From contig SEMN01000182.1 of assembly GCA_005408345.1 (NCBI GenBank), positions 744,001-808,000 of the forward strand: 64,000 nucleotides of DNA. The letters run 5' to 3'. Below are positions 13,538 through 25,867 of the stretch, in pieces. The notes beneath the pieces are model-generated. The model saw nothing but the letters and a program-made list of their open reading frames with translations. It was not told the origin of the DNA and ran no database searches. How positions within the stretch are numbered: position 1 is the stretch's first letter; each line of letters starts with the position of its first letter. The position numbers and the translations under genes are program-made. The stretch is from Macquaria australasica (Eukaryota > Chordata > Actinopteri > Centrarchiformes > Percichthyidae).

Positions 13538-14456
13538 AAAGAACAATAGAGTGTGTTACTCCCCCATGTGGGAAAGAGGAAACCGATAACCATAACAATC
13601 CATTCTTTCTGTGTAGACTTTCTTTTAGATTGTATTTCTCCTCCAGAATCTCTCCATCCATCTGCTGAATTCCTATTTTCATGACAAACATTAAGACACA
13701 CACACTCACTCAGTCACTGCCCCCTGTAGCTGCCAGAGAGCCCGATGAAGGCGGAGAGGGAGGAAAGGGAGGGGGAGGTGACAAAAGGGATGGAGCCCAT
13801 TTGAATTGCAAGACAGTTTGAGGGATTACCAGTGTGTGCACGTGGGTGTGTGGTTTTGTAGTCTGAGTGTCTGAGTGTACCTGAATGTCAGATGTGAATG
13901 TAGTAAACATGAATGTAAACTATTCTGCCTATTTTGTGGAAATATTTAGTGAAAAAAGTGGGATGTTGATAGTTAAGTCATGTGTTAATAGTGTAGTCAA
14001 GGTTGTGACCTTCAAGGCCCCTTTAGTGACTTTACTTCAACAAACAAGTCTAGTGATAGATCTACTTTTCTGGGCAGACGAGAGCTATATCCACTTGAAG
14101 AGTCACCAACCAGTTCAGTCGACTGCACTTCAGTGACACATTATACTGTAACTAGACACGTGAAGATACAAAGTGTAAAAAACAGCTGGTGACTTCAAAT
14201 TTTCGTCACGGTTTCACATGTTGTGTCGAAGTGTTGCTTGTTGTGTTTGAACAGAACCTCTTTTGTAAACCGGCTGATCATATTTGTCATGCACACATGC
14301 CAGATGTTAGTTCAAATGTAATAGTTTTGAAGTGTGGTGTTTGACATCAGTATGTTTTGAACCTACCACTTTTACTACCTGTATGACTGAAGATGTGTCA
14401 GGCTTAGTGTTGTGAAGTCAGACGTTTCTTTGCTGTCCTTTCTGTTGCTGTTTTAG

Positions 14457-14537
14457 CTAAGAAAGAGCTGAGCGGAAACATCAGATTGAGTGTGATCAAG
14501 TGTGCAAACAATTTTGCTGTACTGTAAATCGGTCGAG
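14457..14537 (+). other. Candidate untranslated exon
   Basis: A good acceptor (ctgttgctgttttag) and donor (GAG/GTAAGA) enclose 81 nt. All three frames contain stops, so it could only be 5' UTR. It may belong with the candidate exons at 9467-9609 and 17574-17589. Confidence 0.25.
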
Positions 14538-16345
14538 GTAAGAAAAAATTATAGCAAATATGGGAGGTATTGAAAATGTTCCTTTAAATGATAAGAATAA
14601 TCGTTAATAAAGCAACACAAATATACATCAAGAAAATCTCACTCGTATGTTGGCTCATGTTTTTTGTTTGTTCTTTTATTAGTGTTGTATAGCGTCTTAT
14701 TTCTATTCTGGGCCTATCTCAATATGCACTTAAAGAAAGACAGTGAAACACACTGCTGAAGACAGACAAACACACCCTTAGATATACACTTATGGGCAGG
14801 CAGGGCTGTTTCAGAAACAATTTGCTTGGGATGGATATTGTTGTCGCCAGTCCCAGTCTGAATGATGTAATTTTAAAGACCTGACAGTAACAAGCCCCAA
14901 TCCAGTATTTATATTTTCCTACATAATGCAGCTGCACGGTACACGTGTTGCCTAAATTACACCAGTATTAAAATGAGTAAATTCAATCCAGTTTAGATAT
15001 TTTGGAAAGCTAAAGAGCTGTTTACCGAGAAAACAGAGTGTGCAATCCTAGCTTTTTTAAACAATCTGTCAAGGTGTTTTTTGCAGTGACCTATAATAGT
15101 ATTTTGTCACAAAACAGATGCAGTGTTTAACACACTTCTTTTTTGCCCTGATTATAAAGCCATTTGAATTGAGTTTGTCAGAATTAATAATAGTTAGCAT
15201 AAGGCCAGATTCATTAATCAGAGCGTGTCATTGTCTGAAAGCTTCTAAAATACTGGTCTGTAAATGATCTCATCCCAAAACGAGCTGTTCCTAAAGGCAG
15301 ACCTCACCCACTTGACAAAGCTGACTAAAACAAGCTTTAAGGCTGGTCTCAAATAATTAATTGATCCAGGTCTGTGTGAATTTGTCAGCAGACTGTTGCC
15401 TGTAATTTGTGGTTCAGTGGCTGTGGCTGCATTTAATCAGACTGTGACAATATTCTTTTATAGTTTGTGCCTCTTTGTCCTCACTAATCAGCAAAGTGAC
15501 TGTTCATTGTTTCTTTTAATCGCTTTCCTGTCACTTTCCTATTGAATCTGCGTTTTCACGACATTCATTGTCTGAAATCAACTTAAGTCCTCTGTTTCTT
15601 CTTCCTCATCTTCTTTTGATTCCATCTAAAGCCTCTATTTCAATTCACTGGTTGACAGAAAAAGAGAGAACTTGCAAATTCCAGAGCAAAAGGACCAAAA
15701 CCCAACCAGCACACTTACATACAAAATTAAATATGTACAGTCAACTGTGTGTAATAAAAAAGACTTTTTAATTTTAACGACGATCACAAATTATTAATTC
15801 ACTGTGACTAAAACAAAAAAGTCCAAGTACACCTCCTCAGTCAAGGAGTTATGGTTTTCTCTACAATACAGTAGAAAGAAATGTCTAAAATTAGTCACCA
15901 TGCCATCCATTGTTCTGTACCCTTTAAGCATCTATTTAATGGATTGTACATTTACATTGTAGCCCTCAACCAAGTGAGAAATTGGCAAGTGGCAAATCAT
16001 TTCCATTTCAAGATTTTTAGTTGGATTCTTTTACAAAAGCAAATATGTGAATGTAAAGAAAAACAATGCTAAAATGGTTCCTTTTTCACAAATTGTTAAT
16101 AACACTATCAGGACATAAAAATTTGCAAACCACACCCAGCTTTAACTACTTCAAAAGGTACAGTAGTTTAACAGTATTCCTCTCCTCTTGGATACGTGGG
16201 GGCTAACCGTGGGAGAAAATCCAATTACAAAATCCTTCCAAGAGAAATAATGAAAATTCAAATGGGTTATGTAAATTCTGCCTGTTAAGTGGCTGTGGAC
16301 AAGTGTGGCAAGTACGAGATTGTGCACATGCACAGACGCATGCAT

Positions 16346-16395
<50 letters not shown>
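16346..16395. repeat. (AC)n microsatellite
   Basis: About 50 bp of uninterrupted CA, preceded by gcatgcatgc. Confidence 0.95.
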
Positions 16396-16398
<3 letters not shown>

Positions 16399-16734
16399 CC
16401 TTTTTGCTTCTCCAACACTTTCATTTTCAGTATTGTAATCTGAATCCATCATTTCCTCCCTGTCACCTCTTTGATAGTGCTGCTAATGTTGCATAATGAA
16501 ATTTGTTGACAAAAGAACAGCGGTCTGTCCTCTTCTCAGCATATTGAATTAGCTGTATGGGGAGGGAGGAGGCGAGAGAGAAACCCCAGAAGATAGATGA
16601 CCTCCCCCAGTCACTGTCAGCACACTGAAAACTTCTGAGAATCTCTTTAGGTCTCTTTCTCAGTCTCTCTCTCCCCCCATCCCTCCCTCACTCTCTCGGT
16701 TAATATGGTTTCTATACACTGCTCACTGACTTAA

Positions 16735-17265
16735 TGCAGCGTGAAAATAGAAGAGTGAAAAAGGGAGAGGAAGAGAAAGAGAGTGAGAGAAGGTTAAGAA
16801 AAAGAATGGCACTGGGGGATAGGCAGTAGATAAACTAAAAACAGAGCAGAGGATGAGGCAGAGGGGGAGAGGAGAGTGAGTAAGGCGGGCTAGAGAAACG
16901 AGAAAGAGACGAGTGGACAAGAGAGATAGAGGGCCTAATGAGAGGCAGAGTCAGAATGAAATATGAGGGCAGAACATGAGAGATAGCAACCATGAGGGGG
17001 TGGGGTGGGGGTTGGGGGGGGGGGGGGGGTGAGAGTGAGGCATAAACTTGGAGAGAAAGCACCAGAGAGAGATTGGGGGGGAAATGGTTTGGAAAAACAG
17101 CCATGAACAGACACGAAGTAAAAAAGAATTGTTCAGGAAAAAGGCAGGAGGGGTGGAGAAGAGAAGAATAATGGCTAAAATGCAGGAGGAGATGGGAGCA
17201 CTTTCATTGTTGATCTGGAGTATAAAGGGTCATGGTTGTGTGTGTGTACATAATCGAAGAAGATA
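16735..17265. repeat. Purine-rich tract with G16 run
   Basis: About 500 bp dominated by G and A on the plus strand (gagaaagagagtgagagaag and similar), interrupted by an uninterrupted run of 16 G at 17014-17029 inside a longer G-rich stretch (gggggtggggtgggggttg). Open frames across it are compositional. Confidence 0.7.
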
Positions 17266-17573
17266 AAATAAATCGAGATCTGTCTTTTTCTTCTTCATAA
17301 AGAAGAGCTCACTAGTGAGTCCACTTGTGATTTTAGACGGGGCCAGAGGGACTTGTTAGCATACCAGTAACCTGAACCTGTCCATTGGATATGAACTGAT
17401 GAGGACTCTTATCACTGGTTATCACTCACACCACTGGAAGACTCTTCTACCTCTTCCTCGTCTCTGACCCTTCCATGGGAATAGTGTAACACCACTGTGA
17501 TCCTCTTCCTGCTCCCCGCCTTCTTTTAAACCACCAGGGTCCTTGACACTTCAATCAGCCTTTCTGTCCTCAG

Positions 17574-17589
17574 AATGGATGAGTTCATG
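17574..17589 (+). CDS. Candidate micro-exon with start codon (MDEFM)
   Basis: cctttctgtcctcag / A ATG GAT GAG TTC ATG / gtaagatg: 16 nt framed by a strong acceptor and donor, ending in phase 0. It could hold the start codon of the plus-strand gene whose 5' region may be at 9.2-9.7 kb. No downstream exon can be tied to it, so this rests on splice-site quality alone. Confidence 0.3.
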
Positions 17590-18888
17590 GTAAGATGTAT
17601 GTGAGAGGGTTTGTTGGTAAAAGAGGCATTTGTACTGTTAGGCTGAGATTCCTATGTCATTTTATCATAATAAAAATGACAGAAGGGGAAAGGAAGGGGG
17701 CAGCAGCAAAGGACTGACAACAGGAGATAGGGAGAGTAAGTAAGCTTAGATAAAATAAGGGGTGGATGGTAGTGGAGCAGGAGAGGTTAGGTAAGGTAAA
17801 GAGAAACTTAAGATTTCAGGAGGCAGAAGTAAGTTAAGTCTACACAGCACAAAATAGGATAGGAAAACATGATCTATTCGATCAGGCACAATACAGTTGC
17901 ATATAAATTGCACAAAAATACATTAGTTTCACTGAAAATGTTATACTTTATGGATAAAATGTATTTTATTGACACCACAAGTTGAAAAGATATGTGCACC
18001 GAGAAAAGGAGAGGAGACAAACTGGTACAGACAGATGAGAAGCATGATAAGAAAAAGGGACGTGGGAGTGAGCAAGGGACCACTCAACTTGGAGGTGAAG
18101 GTGCTGGCTTGAGCAGCCTACATTTTGCATGAGCACCAGCTTTCAGCATGTGCTGATGGCGGCTGACTTTCCTTTTTGAAACCCATCCATAGACATATTA
18201 GACAAAAGTGGCCTTGTTTGCTCTGCCAGTGTGCACCTTAGCAATGCAGAAACAACATGCATGTATGCTGTAGAAGTAATTTCTTAAAAATGTTTTTTCA
18301 AAATTTATATTAACAAAATTGCCTGTCGAAGTTGTGGGTTTGGGAGGGGCTTAGCGGAGTGATACAAGGCAGCAGAGAGAGAGGTGGAAGGTTTTGCCTA
18401 GGTTGCACAGATTTTGCCTACCCCAGCTTTGAGTGATAGCATTTAAGGCGCAACTGCATTTAATGAAGTGCAGTGGAGTACTTGTGTGTGCCTAATAAAG
18501 AAAAAGAGAGAAAGCATGTCACATATCATTTATGTACTATATTTGTGATATATGACTGATATATGATAACAGAAATCCTACAAAAACCATACAAGTCTCA
18601 ACGGCCTCCTTAATTATCCAACTCTTAAGACACATTCACTGTCATTGCAGATTAGACATTCAGATCATCAATGAATAAAAGAGTCATCTTATAAGAAATG
18701 GCTCAGGCACTTTTCCTCCCCTGCTGTCTTTTTGCCTGCACTTATTTCTTCCCCTCTCTTCCTATCAAGTGATTTTCTCCTGCTAGCTTTAACCCAACAC
18801 AGCTGAAGCGTGTTCAACACATCTGTGTGTGATGAGCTGTGGATTTCCTTGGCCAGAAAATGCTATCATGTGCGGATGGTGCATGCTA

Positions 18889-18968
<80 letters not shown>

Positions 18969-20235
18969 TACAGTAAAATGCTGCAGAAGGGATTAGTATC
19001 AGGCCCGTGTGTCTTATTAATAAGCTTATTGTGCACTGCTGGATGGATGGACTATTTTCAGTACACATATGCACTGCCCTTTCAGTAATGTGTTAAATGC
19101 CATCCTGCTGTGGGGCTGTCAAAACCAGCTGCCGCTTTCCCTAAGAAACTCCCCCCTACCCTCACTGTCAAGCATATTTCTGAGTAGCTCACATCTGGCA
19201 AGAGCTGCCTTACAGCCCAAGAGAAAGGAAAAGCCAATAACGCCATAACGGAGAAGCAAGGCGGGTGGAGCTGCAAGTTCCTTTAGTATTTTTCTCCACT
19301 GTAAATTCTCATTGGAAGGATTTCTGTTACTGTAATGGTAACCTCAGTGATTCTCCATATAACATCACGGGGGTCTCCTGGGTAATTCAACAACACAATA
19401 GGGTTGTAAGGTTTTCTGTAAGTTTGGTGATGCAAATGACTCACAGCATCCATGAGCCTCAGTGGCAATTGCAATGGAAAAGCTGTGAAATCAGAGTTTG
19501 AGCATACTGTTTCATCTTTGCAATCATGGACTGTCCACTACATCATTGTTGCTGAATTCATACGAAACTGAACCAGAATCCAGAAGTGAATTGATTCAAC
19601 CTGCTGAAGTCTACAAAGCACAATTCATAGCTCCAGCCCACCATTAGCGGTGTGTGCAACCAATTTTAAACTTGGTGATTACATGTTTCAAACAATGCCG
19701 CACAGTGCTGGGATGTTTCTGTGTACACAGCCTGGCCCAGTACCTTTTGATACTGATGTTGAATCATGCAAATCTAACTTAAAACTCCCATGTGAAATAA
19801 AAATGGTTCTTGTTTTTTCATAAAACATGCTGATGATTTTATGCATGTTGTCAATGTGTGTAAAAAATAAGGAAAGAATAAACTCAACCAGGCAAAGGGG
19901 TAGCTTCATGGGGAATCAATTTGCAAGCACAAAGAAACACAATTTATGTATATAATCTGTGGAGATAAAAAAAAACCCATTATTTTATTGTCACCGACTT
20001 GGACACCGTGATTAAAGAAGACAATATCTTTTTATGTATCAAGACGTCCTGAACTATTTATTTTCTAAATTAAATGTGGTCAGACATGTAACCAGATACG
20101 GTTTTAATCACTTACAGAATACTGATTAAATGTGGAGCTTCATCTCTCAGGATTACACAGACAGTAGTACATGATTCATTACGAGTACATTAGATTTCTT
20201 TTATGCTTTGCTGTGTGCCGGCAAGAATTCTCAAA
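17590..20235. other. No gene seen
   Basis: Purine-rich at 17680-17830 and 18000-18070, otherwise mixed sequence with a long (AC)n at 18891. No supported exon. Confidence 0.45.
18891..18966. repeat. (AC)38 microsatellite
   Basis: 76 bp of uninterrupted AC, the longest pure dinucleotide run I found in the window. Confidence 0.95.
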
Positions 20236-20450
20236 AGATTGAGGTAAACAAGACCATTACACATATATTAAACTGACACTGGCTCCCAATCAGCTCCAGA
20301 TTTAATTTTAAAATTCTTCAATTAGTTTGTAAATCTCTAAACACCCTGGCATAATTATGCAGATCAACTATAATTATCTGATCTGCTTCTTCCAAAGAGG
20401 CCAAGTGCTTTAAATCACTAGCCCTGGCCTTTTCACTTCACGAAGTGGCT
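20236..20450 (+). mobile_element. LINE reverse-transcriptase remnant (decayed)
   Basis: One plus frame reads HWLPISSRFNFKILQLV followed by CKSLNTLA, the conserved post-RT block LHWLP...RI.FKIL.L.YK.LN.LAP of fish L2-type LINEs. Stops flank it and later frames are broken. It is the same family block as the minus-strand copy at 50384-50815. Confidence 0.6.
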
Positions 20451-20560
20451 CTGGAGGAACATTTTAGCCTCTGGAACAGAAACACTGAAACTTACAACCC
20501 AGTTTTACTCGTATTAATAAAAGTCTTTGTGTATATTTAACACTCATACTCACTGTTTTA

Positions 20561-23500
20561 TGTTTTTAAAGATCATGTTTGCATAGCACTTAATACACAT
20601 TTTGATCTGATACAGTCTCAGACATTTCACACTGTGAATCTGTAAAGATTTGCAGATTTAATTAAAATTTGCCATCTGAGAATAATTATGTGAATCATTA
20701 TAAGCCTTTATTTCTAAAGCCTCGTCGAGTGGCACGGGTGGGACAGTACGTTTCCAAGTGAATAATTTATTTGATAGACTTGTTAGCAAACTCAAATCAA
20801 ATCAAACAAGAAGTCATTAAAGTGTAACCTTAATAATCATTACAGTTAAAATGTTAGATCGCTGTTCTGAATTAATGCATTTACAAGATATTGAGTAATC
20901 ACACACAAGGCTAAATACTCAAGTCAAAGCTCAAACAACTCTCTTGGCTGGGAAACTTCGGAGCACCAACGTTATTTTGCAAAGGGACTGTACGTTAAAT
21001 AGCTGAGTGAGAGTACAAACAAAGCCCAAGTAGTGTTCCTGTCCAATCAAAAATTAAAAATAATAAAATACTAGCAGGATTTAGCTTAATGATACCCTTT
21101 AAGTTTTATCTACATATACAAAGGGTAGATATTTATCTACATATACAAAGTGAACACCTATACCTAATCATAACTGAGGAGAATTGTCTCAGTAAACAAT
21201 GTCAGTCTTTACATCCTCTCCTCCTCCCCTCACTCAGTCATTATGTGTGGACCACCAACCTATGTACATTCATGCAGAAGTTTAAACTCCACGTGCCCTG
21301 TGTGTCTCCTCCATTAAACTAATGACATGATGAAAGATGGAGGGGACATTATTATCTCACACTGCAGGAGGGGGGCTGTCTACTCTCATACACAAAGCAA
21401 ACATGTAATTTAAGTTCCCATTTTTAGATGAAGCCAGTTGTTCTTTGTATTTCCCAGCAGAATTCAGTTCTTCTGTCTATCAAACACAATGAAGAGAGCA
21501 GAAAAAAAAATGTCATGGGGGTGAGGATCAAAAGAAGAATAACAAAAGACATGTCAGGTTTTTTTTTTGGTTTTTTTTTAAGCATGAACAACTTAATAAG
21601 GACTATTCTTTCTGCGGCACCACTGGCAGCCGTCCAAGGCGACAGAGTTCAAAGCAGCTTATTGACTCTGAGCTTTGTGCCACTTCACACAAAGCTAAAA
21701 GCACAAATTCGACATGCAGGTGACAAAGGAGATGGGGGAAAAAACAAGCTTGAAGAGGTGGAAGAAAGGAAAGGAAAGGGAAAAGGAAATGGCGGCAATA
21801 GAAAGAGAATTGAGCTTTTAGTACAGATGAGGTAAAGATGAAAAAGAGACGGAGATCAAGCTGACATCAGGCAGTGGACTCTTGATCCGTGGTCTTGGTG
21901 GACCTGTCAGTCTCACAGTCAGATGTGTGTGAAAGAAACAGACAAGTCTTCATAATGACTAAAAAAACTACACCAAGAGTCAAGCTGGTAACATGAAACA
22001 TTAAAGACAAATAGATATGGAAAAACATTTTTTTTTTTTTACATATGCACAGACTGAAATAATTTAATAGTGTTCATTTTTGAGAGAAGGCGAAAATCTG
22101 CCATGCTGAAATATAAAGATACTACATAGCTTATATAAGTTTTGATTATTTTATCTGAATACTGATATTGGCCTCTATGAATTGGTTGGTTCTGTATCAC
22201 ATCACTATCGATGTTAATTAGTTGGTTCTGGTGAAAACGACTATAGATCACAAGTGCTGCCATGGTTTTGAGTGGACTCAGACACAGTTAAAGATGTATT
22301 ATCTCAACTTCCACTGTGTTATTATTAAGATCAGAAAGACATACTCTGAGCAGATGCTGGCATTTGGTGCGTGGGGGAGAATGCACACAACAGGGTCAGG
22401 ACTGGTTGTTTTAAGCAATAACATTGTACTCATTACAATGGGTTTTCATTTGAACTCATTTTGAACAAGGCCTCTGCCAGAATAACAGAATTATAGCGCT
22501 CACCCAGCTGGCCGGAAGTCACCACACCTCTCTCAATTTTCACTTACAAACTCATCGTTTAGAAAAAAATCTTGTTAGAGTGGTGACAGACGGCAGCTGT
22601 AGCGTGTAATACGTCTCGCTAAGGACTGCTGTCAACGCTGATATGTTCAGTGCCATAAAGGGCATGGGGTTGAAACAGAAGACCTTGAACTGACTACTGT
22701 AGGCATCTTCTGAAGTCAGTCATGTGATGAAACATTTTAACAACGACTAGGCATCAATAAAGCTAAGATAAATTGCAGCCAAACCCAAGGCTTCTGCCAT
22801 AAAGATGACCGGAGCCATGAATTTAAAACAGTATTTAGGACTCCAGAAAGAAAGCACTCCAGAATGTTTTATTTTTGTCCAGTTCAGCTTGACCGTAGAC
22901 CCACTGGAGAGATGTTGAGTGTCAGACAGTGAATGCAGCATGTTTTTACTTAATGTTTCTCTATGAGCACATGGCGAGCTCTGGTAACCACCTCCCCATT
23001 CATGTGGAATAGTGCATGCAGACAGAAAGTCACTCTTTTCCTGAACTAGCAAAGGTGCACACATTGGGATTAGACAGCAACCATCTTCTTAATTTAAAGC
23101 TAAAGAGTGATTTTTGTAAATATTTGTCATAGTCAGAGCACTCAGAAAGCATCAGGCTCTGGCTGGCTGTGTTGACTCTGACAGCCACCACCCATCATCA
23201 TACGGAGACATTCCTGTTTTGAAACTTTTCTGCATTAAAACAATGGATATCTTGATCCACATTATATGAAAGCCACTACTGTACCTTTGACAGTGTCGGT
23301 TCAAAGGTGACAAAACCAAGTTTGCGTAGAGATGTTAATGACACAGATCAATAAAAATGTGTTAAAGCTCTCCAAAAGCTTCAGAAAGGTCATTGAGATT
23401 AGCACGAATTATAATTCATAGTCCATGCGGAGCACTACACACCAGTCAAGCACAATTTCCCGTTCTTCAACTCTAAACTCATCTGAGAGTACATGTGATC

Positions 23501-25667
23501 TGTGTGAATCACATGATTTCTGTATTCGGTTGCTGAGCTGAAATGATAAAGTAAATTTTCATTACTTTACAGCAATTTCACAGCTCCTTCTGTTCTCTGT
23601 GGCGGTTGCCTTGACTACGCTATCAGGGGGGTTTAAATGAAGTAAGGTCTTCTGTTGTTGATAAATGAAAAAAGAGGTTGCCAAATAAACAGTGGAGTGT
23701 GTTTGCGTATTTGTGTGTGTGCCTGTGTGTAATGAATGTGATGATTCTTCATCAGAAGCTGTGAAAAGGCACAGAGTTCAGAATGGCTTAGCTGATAAGA
23801 GAGGAACAGAGGGGAAAAAGTCAATGATGTGGGTTGAAAGTGTGCATGTGTGTGTGCGTCTAATCACCACATGATGGCCTGAATGGCAGCTGCAGAGGGA
23901 CAAAAGTATTGACACAAAACGCACGCACACACGCACACACACACACACACTGATTTGTCTGACCACTGTCCTTTACCAGGTTAATTAGATGATTGACAGC
24001 CCTGGGGTGCTATGACGGCACAGTGGACAGACACAGATGACAGTGAGTTGGCAGATCTGTAAAATCCAGAAAATTGCACTTCAATTGCAAAAAAGTGCAC
24101 TTCTGGTACAAGTACATGCATGACAGTTTTAATACACTTAATACTTAATACTCTTAATACATACAAATACAATAATACAAATAATACAAAGATGGAAAAA
24201 GTTATTATGAATCCTCTCAGCTGTAATAAAGCACTGGAGCATTTGGTATGAATGCTTTATTTGGTTATTTAATAACACGTTGGTCCCACATTTAAGCATT
24301 TTCATATGCACAAGTGCTGAGAAATGAGGTTAACTTTCACTTTTTCAATTTATTTCAATCAATGTATAAAATTTAAACCACTGCTCACTGTAGCATCCAT
24401 CGTCTGCCTGCAAGGACCAGGTGCAAGTTACTGTGTTGTTTTAGCCACTCTTGTTGGTAGAGGCACATCGGTCTGTTTGACCTCTCAAAAGTGACACAAA
24501 CCCCTGTTAAATATGATAGCCTTGTCTGTTTCTCTTTGTACATTCTTCAACCATACGTTCACATACACAGTTTTATAACAGATTATGGGGAAAAAATGGC
24601 TTTAAATAAGTGTGTAGATTGATTGGTGATTCTTACCAACATACGTCATCAACATCATTTCATTAGTATACATGTACACAATATTCATATGTATTATAAA
24701 TGCATATGGTAATCGCAAGCTCACAGTTAAATGTATGAGACAGCCAGCACCAAGTCCTCATGTTTATACAAAATTAACTAAAACTACAAAGATGAAAGTT
24801 TGGCAAATGACTTATAAGCATGCATGTTTGAATGCAGTTAAAGCCCCTATTTGTAGAATGTCATTGTGATAAAATCATCTTTCAAATTATTACAGTGGCA
24901 TAAATTATTGTTTGTAGAAAGATGAGCCAATCCTGGGGAAAATTGGTGAAGTTTATGTGTGGCTTTGAGCCCTTTCGTTCCAGGGTCCCCGGGTCGGATC
25001 TGTGGGTGAAGCCGCATGCATTGTGATGTGCCACAGTGTCCTTTTTGATGCTAACACTAGAAGTCATCAAAGTAAAAAATATTAAAATCCTACACATAGG
25101 GGCTTTGACTGTTATTTTAAAAAATACATTAATGTACGTACCAAATAATGAAAAAGAGACAAAAGAATAAAATCAATGTTCAGATTGCTAGCAACCATGG
25201 AGCTACTACCAGATTAGAACTAATCTAAGGCAATTTTGTGACGGTCATATTTATTAAATAATCAGGTCATACAGTGGAGGATTGTACTGTACATTGTTGG
25301 CAATGATTTGTAGTATGCACTGGCAGCAAAGTGTTTGGTATGTTTATGAACAGTGCTCGATTTTCTGCGTTTCTGGTGCAGAGTAATTAATAAACATACA
25401 ACTACACAGTAAATGTCCTCTTTTTCAGGTTGCTAGCATTGTGAAACATCATGAAACAGAAATTGTTTACCCTTACAATAAACATTCAACATTTCGTTAA
25501 TGAGTACTATCATGAATATAATATTGACAATCAAATCAAATGTAAAGCTCAAAATCATTACATACAGTATTCATCATTATACAGTAACTGAAGAAAGTAA
25601 CACATTTGACCATGACTCATTAGTAGCCTAGTTAGTGATGATATAGTTACTTTAAAGCTGACCCAGT
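20561..25667. other. No gene seen
   Basis: 5 kb of AT-rich DNA with a short (AC)n at 23919. A plus-strand frame of 135 codons at 21428 is low in complexity and has no domain. This is the region downstream of the minus-strand fusion gene. Confidence 0.5.
23919..23950. repeat. (AC)n microsatellite with CG interruptions
   Basis: AC repeats broken by acgc units. Confidence 0.9.
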
Positions 25668-25685
25668 CTGTTTTTTTTGATTGAT

Positions 25686-25691
25686 TTTATT
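25686..25691 (-). terminator. Candidate polyadenylation signal of the fusion gene
   Basis: TTTATT on the plus strand is AATAAA on the minus strand, about 180 nt beyond the TAA at 25868. It is the first clear AATAAA found after the stop, so the 3' UTR would end near 25665. Confidence 0.4.
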
Positions 25692-25867
25692 TAAGAAAAA
25701 TGTCTACTTGGAACTAATCATTGAAACCCAGAAGTTGGCATTTGCTCATAACCGTGGTAATTATACCAGGCAAAATTATACCTGCAAAATGCCGAATGCA
25801 CTTTGAGGAAACGTCTTGAAAATACTATACTGCTTCACACTTTACAAAGAAGACGTGCCGCCTTCAG

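Larger units (their letters stand above)
9610..14456. other. No gene seen; possible first intron
   Basis: Contains several microsatellites listed separately, purine-rich patches at 11340-11480 and 11690-11890, and a degenerate 'tttattgatcccc'-type tail near 12990-13030 (ataatccccatggggaaatt). No coding exon is supported. Confidence 0.45.
14538..17573. other. No gene seen
   Basis: Contains a microsatellite at 16346 and a purine-rich tract at 16735 (both listed). The interval 15160-15450 (taattaattgatccagg-like and catttaatcagactgtg text) is a possible conserved noncoding element by composition only. Confidence 0.45.

Noticed and set aside
14457..14537. A C2-domain-like peptide (GNIRLSVIKCANNF) in one frame of the exon candidate
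   Set aside because: The resemblance is short and the frame hits a stop within the exon; other frames also stop. Kept only as a possible untranslated exon.
21428..21835. Plus-strand frame of 135 codons
   Set aside because: Its lysine/glutamate-rich end and poly-Phe middle come from purine runs and T-runs; no domain or splice context.
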